This document shows, in pieces, positions 1 to 8,477 of a DNA stretch of 64,000 nt (its first letter is position 1; each line of letters opens with the position of its first letter). The stretch comes from Thiodiazotropha sp040506195. Its GTDB lineage: Bacteria; Pseudomonadota; Gammaproteobacteria; Chromatiales; Chromatiaceae. The position numbers and the translations under genes were made by a program. The notes under the pieces were generated by a model that had not been told where the DNA came from, did not search any database, and saw only the letters and a list, made by a program, of their open reading frames with translations. The stretch is from contig JBEVXH010000006.1 in the NCBI GenBank assembly GCA_040506195.1, positions 222,420 through 286,419 of the forward strand, in the 5' to 3' direction.

Positions 1-30
1 TCACCTGTAGGTCTACTCTTTTCGGCCCTT

Positions 31-427
31 TTGCCGGTGGGAGGGATGCGTGCCATAGACTATCTAGAGGTTGTTGTCGATCCGGCGTTTAATCTTCCAG
101 AAGTCAGCCATATCACCAAAACGCCTGTGCAGATAATGGATATCATCGATGGCGATACAGACGATCGATCGGTGTCGGTGACGAAAAACTTCAACAGGTG
201 CCATACACGCTCAATACTTCCGTGGAAGGCCGGTATACAGGGTTATCGGATATTAGGATGTCAACGTGCTGCTGCGTGAGATGGATTTTACGCAAGTGAC
301 AACCACAGAAGGACTTATTCTGATCACATTAGCTATTCTGGCAATAGCCCTCTGGATGTTTCACCGGCTTCTGTTTGTCTCAATGAGTAGATTGGTCAGT
401 GGCATGCGGCAGATGACCGACTGGTGA
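31..427 (+). pseudogene. remnant of a membrane sensor protein (MCP or kinase input region)
   Basis: No intact frame spans this stretch, but two adjacent frames read like one decayed protein. The frame at 31-279 has a soluble stretch. The frame at 260-427 encodes a short polar segment (DVNVLLREMDF-like), one clear hydrophobic helix (about 20 residues, LILITLAILAIALWMF) and then MSRLVSGMRQMTDW before a stop. A transmembrane helix followed by an SxLVxxMRxM pattern is what precedes a HAMP domain in chemoreceptors and sensor kinases. The frame change and the early stop argue for a pseudogene. The 5' end may lie outside the window. The identity of the original protein is uncertain. Confidence 0.35.
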
Positions 428-851
428 CGTTAGCTGCATGTCGACACAAGAGGCTTACAGTAATTCACTACCCTTGCTCAGGCTCCCATTCAAAATATTC
501 CCATAAATCTGTTTAGCTGGCAGGTGATAGATCAACAATGGCGCTGCCTGGGGAAAGGAGAAAAGAGCACCGTAACCAAAGTGGCTGAAACCATTTTCTG
601 ATGTAGAACAAAATTACTCTATATTCATAGGGTACCTTGCCTGGCAAGGTCGGCCAGTAACGGATTATGTGCAGCAGAAGTTTGTGGACGATCTCTAATG
701 CTAGCGGTTGGAACATGGAATATTTTCATGATATTACTGCCTACAACAACAAGTAAAGTCATGGAAAATAAATAGAATAAAGTCCCGTATTCAATCGAGT
801 GGTAGTAATTCTATGCTTAGTGCCTCAATGGCAGAATTGCAGCTAAAGCTC
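428..851. other. gene-free stretch
   Basis: I see no supportable gene here. Short frames on both strands lack recognisable motifs, ribosome binding sites or codon-use signals. The flanking sensor remnant and MITE suggest decayed DNA. Confidence 0.5.
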
Positions 852-877
852 TTAGGGCCTGTTAACACTAATCCAAT
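852..877 (+). repeat. left terminal inverted repeat of the MITE
   Basis: 26 bases matching the reverse complement of 1124-1149 without mismatch. Confidence 0.85.
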
Positions 878-1123
878 ACGTCCTGTTGTGTCTGAAAAAG
901 CGCCAATCAAGGCGTACCCCAAGGGCACTTCCTTCGGGGCGCGAGGAGAGAAGTTTGGTTATTCCAAATGAACGACGAGCAACGCCGAGTGGCGCTTTTT
1001 CAGGCACAACCCAAAGGGCTGGGCCTGTTTTCGCCCCCAGCCGCGTTATCATTCGCTCATGTAGAATGACTACACCACGCTTATTCTGCCTTGCTGGGCA
1101 CGAAAACAGCCCCAGCAGGGCGC

Positions 1124-1149
1124 ATTGGATTAGTGTTAACAGGCCCTAA
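1124..1149 (-). repeat. right terminal inverted repeat of the MITE
   Basis: Perfect inverted partner of 852-877. The same end is found again at 11038-11062. Confidence 0.85.
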
Positions 1150-1446
1150 CAATACCGTCTTATCGGGCACTGGCATCGTGGATGGGAAGCCCTGGTCGTT
1201 AGCCAGCCAACAGATCGGGAAAAATGTAACTCGGCCTCGGCCAGTCGGTCATAAACAGTTTGACCAGCGGCAAGTTAAAGATAGCCATGAGTAAGGAATC
1301 TCAGATACAGAGGCTTACTGGCCTGAGGCTGGTAAACCTTGAAGATATTTTAAGTCCAACTACCTAAATATGTATTCTTTTTTTATTTTTTAGTTGTCGC
1401 TTTAGGAACAGGATTAATCGGGCACGGGGCAAGAATGCGCATCAAA

Positions 1447-2880
1447 TCAGACCGAAGAGAATGGCTTGAAATCCTTTTCACGAAAAAGGGTAATACAGGC
1501 TGAAACGGCTTTCTCATCAAAAAGTCGGCCACTGCCGGATTCAACCTCCTTTAAAGCAACATCGATACCGAGTGACGGACGATAGGGGCGGTGGGCTGAC
1601 ATCGCCTCGACAACATCGGCTACGGCAATAATTTTTGCCTCCAGCAGGATTTGATCTCCTTTGAGCCTGTTTGGATAACCGCTACCATCCAGGCGTTCGT
1701 GATGTTGTAGGATCATCTCTGCTATCGGCCATGGAAATTCCACGTCTTTGAGAATTTCGCACCCATGAAGGGGGTGGGTTTTGATGATTTCAAATTCTAA
1801 GTCACTGAGCTTTCCCGGCCGATTGAGGATTTCCGCAGGAATATTGATTTTACCGATATCATGAATAATGCTGCCCAGACGGATTCCCGATATCTGTTCG
1901 TCCGACAGCTTCAATTCTTTGGCTATGGCAACCGCCAGTGCCGAGACATTTCGCTGATGGCCGGCGGTATATGGATCACGTTTTTCAAGGGTGGCAGACA
2001 CCACGATAACGGTTTTTTCCAGCGCACTCCTGAATTTCTCCAGGTAAAGCTGGCGTTCTTTTTCTATGGTTATGAGATTTGTAATGTCCTGGACGGTGCC
2101 AATGGAACGGATGACTTCACCATCTTCATTTGTTGCGTGGTTGGAAAGTTCATGAACATATTGAATTTCACCGTTGTCCTTTCGGACAATCCTGTGTACA
2201 AGGTCATATGCCTGCTTGTTCTTCACGGCTTTGAGAAAGGTCTCTTCTACCATTTCACGGTCTTCTGGGTGGACTTGCTCAAGAAACGCCTCAAAACCCG
2301 GCTCAAATTCGGAAGATTTTAAACCGAAAATATTAAACACTTCATCTGACCAGTACAAAGTATCATTCATCAAATCCAGCTCCCAGCTTCCCAGGTGCGC
2401 CAGTTGTTGTGTTTTCTTCAGTCTTTTCTGGTTTTCGACCAGGTCATGGGTGCGGTTTTCAATCAGCGTCTCAAGCTTGCCACGGGCATGTGCGAGTTCA
2501 ATATGGGTTTTTACTCTGGCCAGTACTTCTTCCTTTTGGAAAGGTTTGCCGATGTAGTCCACACCGCCGCAGGAAAAAGCTTTGACCTTGTCCTGAGGGT
2601 CGTCAAGGGCACTGATAAAAATGACCGGTATATTTCTTAATGATTCCCGTTCTTTTATATGGGCACAGATCTCAAAGCCATTCATACCCGGCATGACGAT
2701 ATCCAGTAGAATCAGGTCCGGCACCAGGGTATCCAAGGCCCGCAATGCGAGTTTGCCGCTGATTGCGGCGAAAACTTTGAATCCTTCTCCCTGCAGTAAA
2801 GAGGATAAGATTGAAAGGTTATTCGCAACGTCATCGACGATCAGTATTTTCGCAGCTTGCTTGATTTGTTTTTCGCTCAT
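1447..2880 (-). CDS. response regulator with PAS and HD-GYP domains (c-di-GMP phosphodiesterase)
   Basis: 477 residues. An N-terminal receiver (about 10-125) has the acidic pair IVDD at 14-17 and phospho-acceptor Asp60 in LILLDIVMPGMNG. A PAS domain with PAC segment follows (about 160-265). The C-terminal HD-GYP domain (about 290-465) shows IIHDIGK, HPLHG, HHERLDGSGYP and AVADVVEAM, so the metal and GYP motifs are complete. HD-GYP proteins hydrolyse cyclic di-GMP in the cytoplasm. It is the last gene of a minus-strand operon, 12 bases after the hybrid kinase, which is its likely phosphodonor. Long opposite-strand frames inside it are shadows. The assignment is firm; the signal is unknown. Confidence 0.9.
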   Translation of the reverse strand: MSEKQIKQAAKILIVDDVANNLSILSSLLQGEGFKVFAAISGKLALRALDTLVPDLILLDIVMPGMNGFEICAHIKERESLRNIPVIFISALDDPQDKVKAFSCGGVDYIGKPFQKEEVLARVKTHIELAHARGKLETLIENRTHDLVENQKRLKKTQQLAHLGSWELDLMNDTLYWSDEVFNIFGLKSSEFEPGFEAFLEQVHPEDREMVEETFLKAVKNKQAYDLVHRIVRKDNGEIQYVHELSNHATNEDGEVIRSIGTVQDITNLITIEKERQLYLEKFRSALEKTVIVVSATLEKRDPYTAGHQRNVSALAVAIAKELKLSDEQISGIRLGSIIHDIGKINIPAEILNRPGKLSDLEFEIIKTHPLHGCEILKDVEFPWPIAEMILQHHERLDGSGYPNRLKGDQILLEAKIIAVADVVEAMSAHRPYRPSLGIDVALKEVESGSGRLFDEKAVSACITLFREKDFKPFSSV

Positions 2881-2892
2881 TGTTTATAGGGG

Positions 2893-5355
2893 TTAACCAT
2901 CCGTCTTCTTGTCACGCTGTGACAGTAGGTCTATCATTGTGTCGAAACGGAACTCCTTCGCCAGAGTCACCAATACTTCGCTGACATCCGCTGGAATAAT
3001 GTCATTAGCCTCCACTATTGAAAGTATGGATTCTGTATCCAGTTGTGTCGCACTCAAAAGTAATTGATCTACAACCTCCCGAGATAATGACTCGACCCTG
3101 TCAGATGAAACAAGCTTGTATTTGGGTTGCTGCTCCTCATTGTTTGTATTATATACGAAGGTTGCACCGAGCACTTCCGACATTACATCGAATATTTCAT
3201 GTGAACGATAGGGTTTTCGTACCACTTCGTCACAACCGGCATCCAGAATCTTGCTTTTCTGTTCCTTGAACGCACTGGCTGTTATAGCAACAATTTTTAC
3301 CTCATCACCATTGGGTAAATTCCTGATTGTACGGGTTGCCTCATAGCCATCCACGTGGGGCATGCGCATGTCCATCCAGATAAAGTCCGGCTGCCATTCC
3401 TTGTAAAGGTCAATCGCCTGCTGGCCGTCATCAGCTTCTTTCACCAGGAAGCCGACCTGAGTCAAAAGCTTTTTAAGCAACTGAAGGTTTTCCTTATTGT
3501 CATCGGCAATCAAAATCCGCCATTTGGGTTGATCCGGAGCAAGGTACAGGACTGCAGGTTTGACTGTTGTGATGTCTTTGGACACTTCGCTTTCATGCGT
3601 CAGGGAAACGGGGATGTGAAATGAGAAGACAGATCCCTTATCGACCACGCTTTGGACCGATATTTGGCCGCCAAGCAGTTCTACAAGCGATTTTGAAATC
3701 GCCAGGCCGAGCCCAGTTCCTTTGCCCGGCTGATCTGATTTTCCGGTCTGAACAAAAGGTATGAAAATGGCTTCAAACTTGTCTTCCGGAATGCCCGCAC
3801 CGCTATCCTCGACCTCGAAATATAGCATGGCACTGTCATGTTTTCCGTTTAAGGACTCGCTTCTTGCGCGCAGTGATATACCTCCATGTTCGGTATATTT
3901 TACTGCATTGCCTAAAAGGTTGATCAGGATCTGCCTCAGCTTTCCGATATCGGCAACAATGTAGTGACTCAGGTCCCGGGCGAACTCCAGTGTGAATTTC
4001 AGTCCCTTGTGTTCCACCCGGACATTGATCATGCTTTCAAGGTCGTAAAGCATTTTCTTCAGATCGAAGGGGATCTCTTCAATCTCTATTCTTCCCGACT
4101 CGATCTTCGACAGATCAAGCACATCATTGATCATATCAAGCAAATGCTCGCCACTGCGATTAATGACATTGATGCTGTCCCGTTGCTCCGCACTCAGCAT
4201 ATTGTCACGTACCAGGATTTCTGAAAACCCGAGGATCGCGTTTAAAGGTGTTCTCAACTCATGACTCATATTGGCCAAGAATATGCTTTTGGCGCGGTTA
4301 GCGGAATCAGCTGCGATAATGGCATGCTTGAGACTGGACTCGTTTTCACGCAAGCGGTTTTCAACTTCTAATCTTTGAATGATTTCCTGCTCCAGGTTTT
4401 TATTGATCTTCTCGGCATGTTTCCTGGAAGTCTCAGCTTTTTTACGCTGGATATTCACATCCTCCATAATGCTGATTGCAGCCAGTCTGGATTTTTCAAG
4501 TGCTTCCGTCCGTTCCCTTACCTTGTTCTCCAGTTCGTCTTTATATTCTCTTAACTTTTTCTCTGTCTTTTTGTGCTTGATGATTTCCTGGTTGAGCAAG
4601 TCCCTCGAAGCCATGGTTTCGTCAAGGCGTGAAACCATCTCATTAAATGCACTGGCATACTCTTCAATTTCATCATCAGTGTGAAGTGATGAGCGATAGC
4701 TCAGATCGCCCTTTGTCACCCGGGTAACGCCTTCGAGTAAATTATTTACCGCGGCGAAAATATTCCTGAAAATCCCGAATGACAGTGATACCAGCAGCAG
4801 TGTCGCGATAAGAGTCACGGCAAAAGCGGTATTGAACATCCTTTGCGTGGAATCAATGTGTTCATTATTTACTGAGGCCCGCAATTCCGACGCAGAAGCG
4901 GCGACCTCCAAGGCAACAGACTGTATACTCGCGGCTATACGTTGTTTTCTTTGCTGCAGTAAAGTAATACCCTCCGGCGATAATTGATTCCGGGAATGTT
5001 CAGCAGCCGGCGAAAGGCGTTCGAACAATTCGCTCATGGTCAACAGCTTACTGTTGAGTTTCTTGATGTTTCTGTGTTCGAGAAACCGCCCGGATTCGAT
5101 CCCCTTTATCTGGCTTGCCAAAGTGCGATGCTTGTACAGCCATTGGTGCCTGGGCCGTGCCTCATGCGGGTGCAGGATGGTTTCATATGTCAATACCGAC
5201 AGCTCGTAAGAACCAACCTGGATTTGATAAAGCAGCTCATCAATTAAGGTATTGGAACGGGAAAGTTCGTTTGTCCTGAATAGTACGGATAGAAATATCA
5301 GGCCCAGCAATGCAAAAAGACCAATGGTCGCCAGTAATTTGTGCCTGATCTTCAT
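2893..5355 (-). CDS. membrane hybrid sensor histidine kinase (HAMP-HisKA-HATPase-REC)
   Basis: 820 residues. TM1 is near 10-27, a helical periplasmic region of about 145 residues follows, TM2 is near 176-198, then HAMP (about 200-250) and a long coiled coil (about 250-345). HisKA carries His365 in FLANMSHELRTP. The ATPase shows the N box LLGNAVKYTEHGG, DSGAGIP and GTGLGLAISKSLVELLGG. A receiver (about 625-745) has IADDN and WMDMRMPHVDGYEATR. The last roughly 90 residues form a helical tail without an HPt histidine motif. Seven bases separate it from the upstream binding-protein gene and 12 from the downstream HD-GYP regulator. The periplasmic helical bundle probably receives the signal from the binding protein. 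Confidence 0.9.
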   Translation of the reverse strand: MKIRHKLLATIGLFALLGLIFLSVLFRTNELSRSNTLIDELLYQIQVGSYELSVLTYETILHPHEARPRHQWLYKHRTLASQIKGIESGRFLEHRNIKKLNSKLLTMSELFERLSPAAEHSRNQLSPEGITLLQQRKQRIAASIQSVALEVAASASELRASVNNEHIDSTQRMFNTAFAVTLIATLLLVSLSFGIFRNIFAAVNNLLEGVTRVTKGDLSYRSSLHTDDEIEEYASAFNEMVSRLDETMASRDLLNQEIIKHKKTEKKLREYKDELENKVRERTEALEKSRLAAISIMEDVNIQRKKAETSRKHAEKINKNLEQEIIQRLEVENRLRENESSLKHAIIAADSANRAKSIFLANMSHELRTPLNAILGFSEILVRDNMLSAEQRDSINVINRSGEHLLDMINDVLDLSKIESGRIEIEEIPFDLKKMLYDLESMINVRVEHKGLKFTLEFARDLSHYIVADIGKLRQILINLLGNAVKYTEHGGISLRARSESLNGKHDSAMLYFEVEDSGAGIPEDKFEAIFIPFVQTGKSDQPGKGTGLGLAISKSLVELLGGQISVQSVVDKGSVFSFHIPVSLTHESEVSKDITTVKPAVLYLAPDQPKWRILIADDNKENLQLLKKLLTQVGFLVKEADDGQQAIDLYKEWQPDFIWMDMRMPHVDGYEATRTIRNLPNGDEVKIVAITASAFKEQKSKILDAGCDEVVRKPYRSHEIFDVMSEVLGATFVYNTNNEEQQPKYKLVSSDRVESLSREVVDQLLLSATQLDTESILSIVEANDIIPADVSEVLVTLAKEFRFDTMIDLLSQRDKKTDG

Positions 5356-5362
5356 GTGCCGA

Positions 5363-6391
5363 CTACTGGATAATCGTCACTGCGTCTGGTGATATCTCCT
5401 TTAACACCTGCCCATGCATTCTTTCGAGAAAGTCGGGCAGGGAGCGGTCTTCTACAAGTCCCCCATGAATCGCCCAACGCGAAATATCTTCAAGCACCAG
5501 CAACATAGACTGATCTAGCGAGACCTCCATACTGGTTTCCGGCCAGTTTTTTTCAAGTGATGAAGGAGCTACTCCCAAGCGTTTCGAGATGATTTTTATT
5601 GCGGCTTTCGGATTGTTTTGTACATATGCCTCGGCCTGCAAAAGACTCTCAAAAAAACGCCTTAATACTAAAGGGTTGTTTTTAACGAAGTCACGGCTTG
5701 ATACAACCATATCCCGTTGCTGGTAGAGTCCCGGTTCCTCAAATACTATATACTTTTCCGGCAGTTTTTCCCTGGCCAGGCTGATATAGGGCTCGCGCAT
5801 CGAAAAGGCATCGATCGCACCTGAAGCGATCTTGTCAGGCAACTGCTCCGCCTTGAAATAATACAGCTCCACATCTTTTTCATATATCCCATGTTCCACC
5901 AGAAACAAATGCAGGAAAAAATGTACGGCCGAGGCTTTCTGGGTCGCGAGTTTTTTTCCTTTGAGGTCGGCAGGCCTGCCAATTCCGGCATCAGTCCTTG
6001 CAATCAGGCGGTTGATGTTATTGGCGGAAAATATGGAGCCTAGGACAATAAATGGATTTTCAGTAAAAGATGCCAAGGCCACAGGCACGTCTGATGAAAT
6101 AACAATGTCGCTCCTGTCCGCAAAAAAACTATCATGTAGCGCCCGTTTACCGCTGGGATATTCCGACACGTCCAGCATGAGTCCGTTTTGTTTGAAGAAG
6201 CCCTGGCTCTCGGCAACCATAACCAGGGCACTGCCCGGCTGCATCGCCAGGGCAAGCCGCAAAGACTGTTTTTCCCTTTCCCCGGCTTGTTCTGGTTTGC
6301 CGTCGCAGGCAGCAAGCAATAGTGTAAAAGCAGTGAACAGGATCATACTGTTTACAGCGCGGTATACCCAGCTTTGTTTTAAGTCCCTCAT
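5363..6391 (-). CDS. NMT1/THI5-like substrate-binding lipoprotein, no transporter partner
   Basis: 342 residues with a lipoprotein signal: a hydrophobic stretch ending LLLAAC, lipidated at Cys29. The mature part follows the NMT1/SsuA/NrtA periplasmic binding fold: LRLALAMQPGSALVMVAESQGFF at the start, SSDVPVALASF, RPADLKGKKLATQKASAVHFFLH, SGAIDAFSMREPY, and a helical C-terminus. Such proteins normally deliver thiamine precursors, sulfonates, nitrate or similar small molecules to an ABC importer. No permease or ATPase gene is adjacent. It sits between a GAF protein and a hybrid kinase in one operon. I infer that it serves as a ligand-binding input to the kinase. The ligand cannot be read from the sequence. 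Confidence 0.8.
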   Translation of the reverse strand: MRDLKQSWVYRAVNSMILFTAFTLLLAACDGKPEQAGEREKQSLRLALAMQPGSALVMVAESQGFFKQNGLMLDVSEYPSGKRALHDSFFADRSDIVISSDVPVALASFTENPFIVLGSIFSANNINRLIARTDAGIGRPADLKGKKLATQKASAVHFFLHLFLVEHGIYEKDVELYYFKAEQLPDKIASGAIDAFSMREPYISLAREKLPEKYIVFEEPGLYQQRDMVVSSRDFVKNNPLVLRRFFESLLQAEAYVQNNPKAAIKIISKRLGVAPSSLEKNWPETSMEVSLDQSMLLVLEDISRWAIHGGLVEDRSLPDFLERMHGQVLKEISPDAVTIIQ

Positions 6392-6406
6392 TGACAGATG
6401 ATCTGG

Positions 6407-7579
6407 TTACTGAGCATGTTTGGCTATGTCTCTGTATGCGGGTTCGCGTCCCAGTTCCCTGCACAGTTCATTGACTTCCTGCTTGACTTCGATGATCCTG
6501 TACTCCCTGTCAACCAGGGTTTCATTGAAACTCTCCAGTTTCCTGTTGTTTTCATCCAGTTGATCCAGGGTCCTTGAATTACTCAAGGCAATCGCGGCTA
6601 TTTCCCCAAATGCTTCTGCAACGGAGGCATCAAAATCGGTAAAATCACCATCCTTGTTAGCAAGACCGATTATGCCGACTGTCTTGTCTTTGATATTGAG
6701 AGGTGCAAACAGTACGTTTTTCAACACCACATGTCCCTCTGGCATGAACTTGACCCAGTCGGTATTCATGAAATCATTGTCATAAACCGCCTTGCCTGAT
6801 TTATAGGCTTCGGCCCTCAGGCCGCGAATCGGCATCGGCAGGCTCGGGTCTACCGCGCAGGAGAGACCGCCCGAATCCAGAAACAGCACCTCGTTTTCTC
6901 TTCCGTCATCGGTCAACAGGGCCACATAACCGGAAACCGCCCCTGTCATATTGCAGGCCTCATCAAAGATAATGCGCGCCGAAACCTCAAATTTCCGATT
7001 GGCGAGCACGGACTGGGCAGCGTGCCAGAGCGAATGAAATTCCTTGGGTGTTAAATTGGATAGTCTGTTTTCTGCCTGTCTCCTGTTTTCGATTTCGGCC
7101 CGCAGTGCCTGCTGTTGTGTCAGAATCAGTAGGTCCTGCTCTATTTCGTGGCAGAATTCGGCCAGCAGATCCTGGTGTTTATCCGCTTGTTCATTGGCCT
7201 TGTGGTCATAAACGGCGATGGTTCCGAAGATTTCACCATCCGGCCAGTGCAGCGGATAACCCAGGTAATAAACCAGCCCCGTGTCAATCAAGCGGTGATA
7301 CTTCCATTTATCATCCTGAGAGGCGTCTTTTACATGCAATACAGAATCATTTTTGATCACCCAGTCGGTGAAACTGCCCTCAAGCGCGATCCGATCACCT
7401 GTTTTAAACGGATTTTCATCAGTTACATGTGTATAGAAGATGGTGAAGGCATCATCCTGTCTTCGGGTAATGACGGCGACAGGCGTATGCAATTTTGCCA
7501 ATGCGAGACCGACTATTTTATGCCAGCGGTAGATGGTTTCGTTCGGCACCTCAGGTTTTGGCGGGTTTTGATCAGCCAT
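6407..7579 (-). CDS. double-GAF-domain cytoplasmic protein
   Basis: 390 residues with no signal peptide or membrane segment. The first half (about 20-165) resembles a GAF-type sensor (FTDWVIKND, YYLGYPLHWPDGEIFGTIAVYD). The second GAF domain (about 190-345) has GYVALLTDDGRENEVLFLDSGG and FAPLNIKDKTVGIIGLANKDGDFTDFD. The C-terminus is a helix (REYRIIEVKQEVNELCRELGREPAY) of the kind that usually links GAF domains to kinase or GGDEF modules. No catalytic domain follows here, so it is a stand-alone sensor or adaptor. It is the first gene of the operon, 15 bases before the binding protein; the promoter should lie within 7580-7780. Confidence 0.75.
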   Translation of the reverse strand: MADQNPPKPEVPNETIYRWHKIVGLALAKLHTPVAVITRRQDDAFTIFYTHVTDENPFKTGDRIALEGSFTDWVIKNDSVLHVKDASQDDKWKYHRLIDTGLVYYLGYPLHWPDGEIFGTIAVYDHKANEQADKHQDLLAEFCHEIEQDLLILTQQQALRAEIENRRQAENRLSNLTPKEFHSLWHAAQSVLANRKFEVSARIIFDEACNMTGAVSGYVALLTDDGRENEVLFLDSGGLSCAVDPSLPMPIRGLRAEAYKSGKAVYDNDFMNTDWVKFMPEGHVVLKNVLFAPLNIKDKTVGIIGLANKDGDFTDFDASVAEAFGEIAAIALSNSRTLDQLDENNRKLESFNETLVDREYRIIEVKQEVNELCRELGREPAYRDIAKHAQ

Positions 7580-7782
7580 ACCCTATCTCCCTCCAGCAAC
7601 GGCTTTGAAAAAAATAAAACCAGGGCTTATGTAGTTAAGACTATCAGAAATATCAGAAGCTGCTGTTTGTTATCGGGGAGAATTGCTTCAGGTCAATGAC
7701 TGGTTCCTCATATACCTCCCCTGTTTTTTGGATAAATATATGTTATTGAAAGAAAAAAAGCTAATCCCAGCTAGGAAAAGCC

Positions 7783-8085
7783 ATGTCTGCGGCGCGGGTA
7801 ATCCCCCCATTAATAACCATGTGCCCCAGGTCGCACGCCACCCCCTACTACCACTGTATCTCCCGTTGTGTACGCCGTGCCTGGTTATGCAGCAAAGACC
7901 CCCATACCGGCCAGAACATCGAACATCGGCGACATTGGGTGCTAGATCGCCTGCGGGAACTCGTGGATATCTTTTCCATAGACGTATCTGCATTCGCCAT
8001 CATGACCAACCACTATCATGTGGTCCTGCATATGGATGAGGATAAGGCCAAAGGTACTACGGATCAGCAAGTTATCGAGCAGTGA
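7783..8085 (+). pseudogene. truncated Y1 (REP-associated/IS200-like) transposase
   Basis: The 100-residue frame matches the N-terminal third of the Transposase_17/Y1 family: TPYYHCISRCVRRAWLC, then EHRRHWVLDRLRELVDIFSIDV and the hallmark histidine pair in AIMTNHYHVVLH. Complete members are roughly 220-330 residues and carry a catalytic Tyr downstream. Here the frame stops soon after KAKGTTDQQVIEQ, and the downstream DNA belongs to a different transposase type. It cannot be active as it stands. Confidence 0.75.
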
Positions 8086-8158
8086 CGATTACGCCCATAT
8101 GGCATTGGTTGGTTCATGCGTTAACGGGTTTTGGGTTGCTCGGTAAGCTACCGTTCCA

Positions 8159-8323
8159 TCCTGGGAAGATGATGATCGTTTTGCCCAAGTAGCGAAAGAA
8201 TCCGGTTTCAGCCTGCAAGCCGGTGTCGCAGTACAGGCCTGGGAAAGATTAAAGCTCGAACGCCTTTCACTGACGCCTTCGGGCAATATCCGCTACGAGG
8301 TGAATGGAAGGCTGTCAGGATGA
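8159..8323 (+). pseudogene. fragment of an IS91-type (Y2) transposase
   Basis: Reading SWEDDDRFAQVAKESG then GFSLQAGVAVQAWERLKLERL and SLTPSGNIRYEV to a stop, this short frame resembles two separated blocks of IS91-family transposases (GFSLHAGV...KLERL and RLSLTPxGxVRYxLK), as if the intervening segment were deleted. No start codon or catalytic tyrosines remain. The similarity is from memory of the family and the stretch is short. Confidence 0.45.
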
Positions 8324-8477
8324 CCCGATCCAATGGCCAGAATATTGATCTCGATTTAACGCTTGTGATGTTGGGAAGGTGCGGTTATTCTCCCTAGCCT
8401 TAAGACGCCCAACTATCAACTGAACAATACACCCAGGGACGTGAAATCCGTCTTATACGGTAAAAAGGGACATACGT

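Larger units (their letters stand above)
852..1149. mobile_element. MITE-like non-autonomous element with 26-bp perfect terminal inverted repeats
   Basis: The two ends (852-877 and 1124-1149) are exact inverted copies over 26 bases, reading inward from TTAGGGCCTGTTAACACTAA. If the outermost TA on each side is a duplicated target, the element proper is TA-flanked, as in IS630/Tc1-type or some IS5-type insertions. The inside holds further inverted repeats: 885-905 pairs with 990-1010 (CTGAAAAAGCGCCA against TGGCGCTTTTTCAG), and 1018-1041 pairs imperfectly with 1093-1116. No transposase frame is present, so it must have moved in trans. A single copy of the same end occurs at 11038-11062. Confidence 0.8.
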
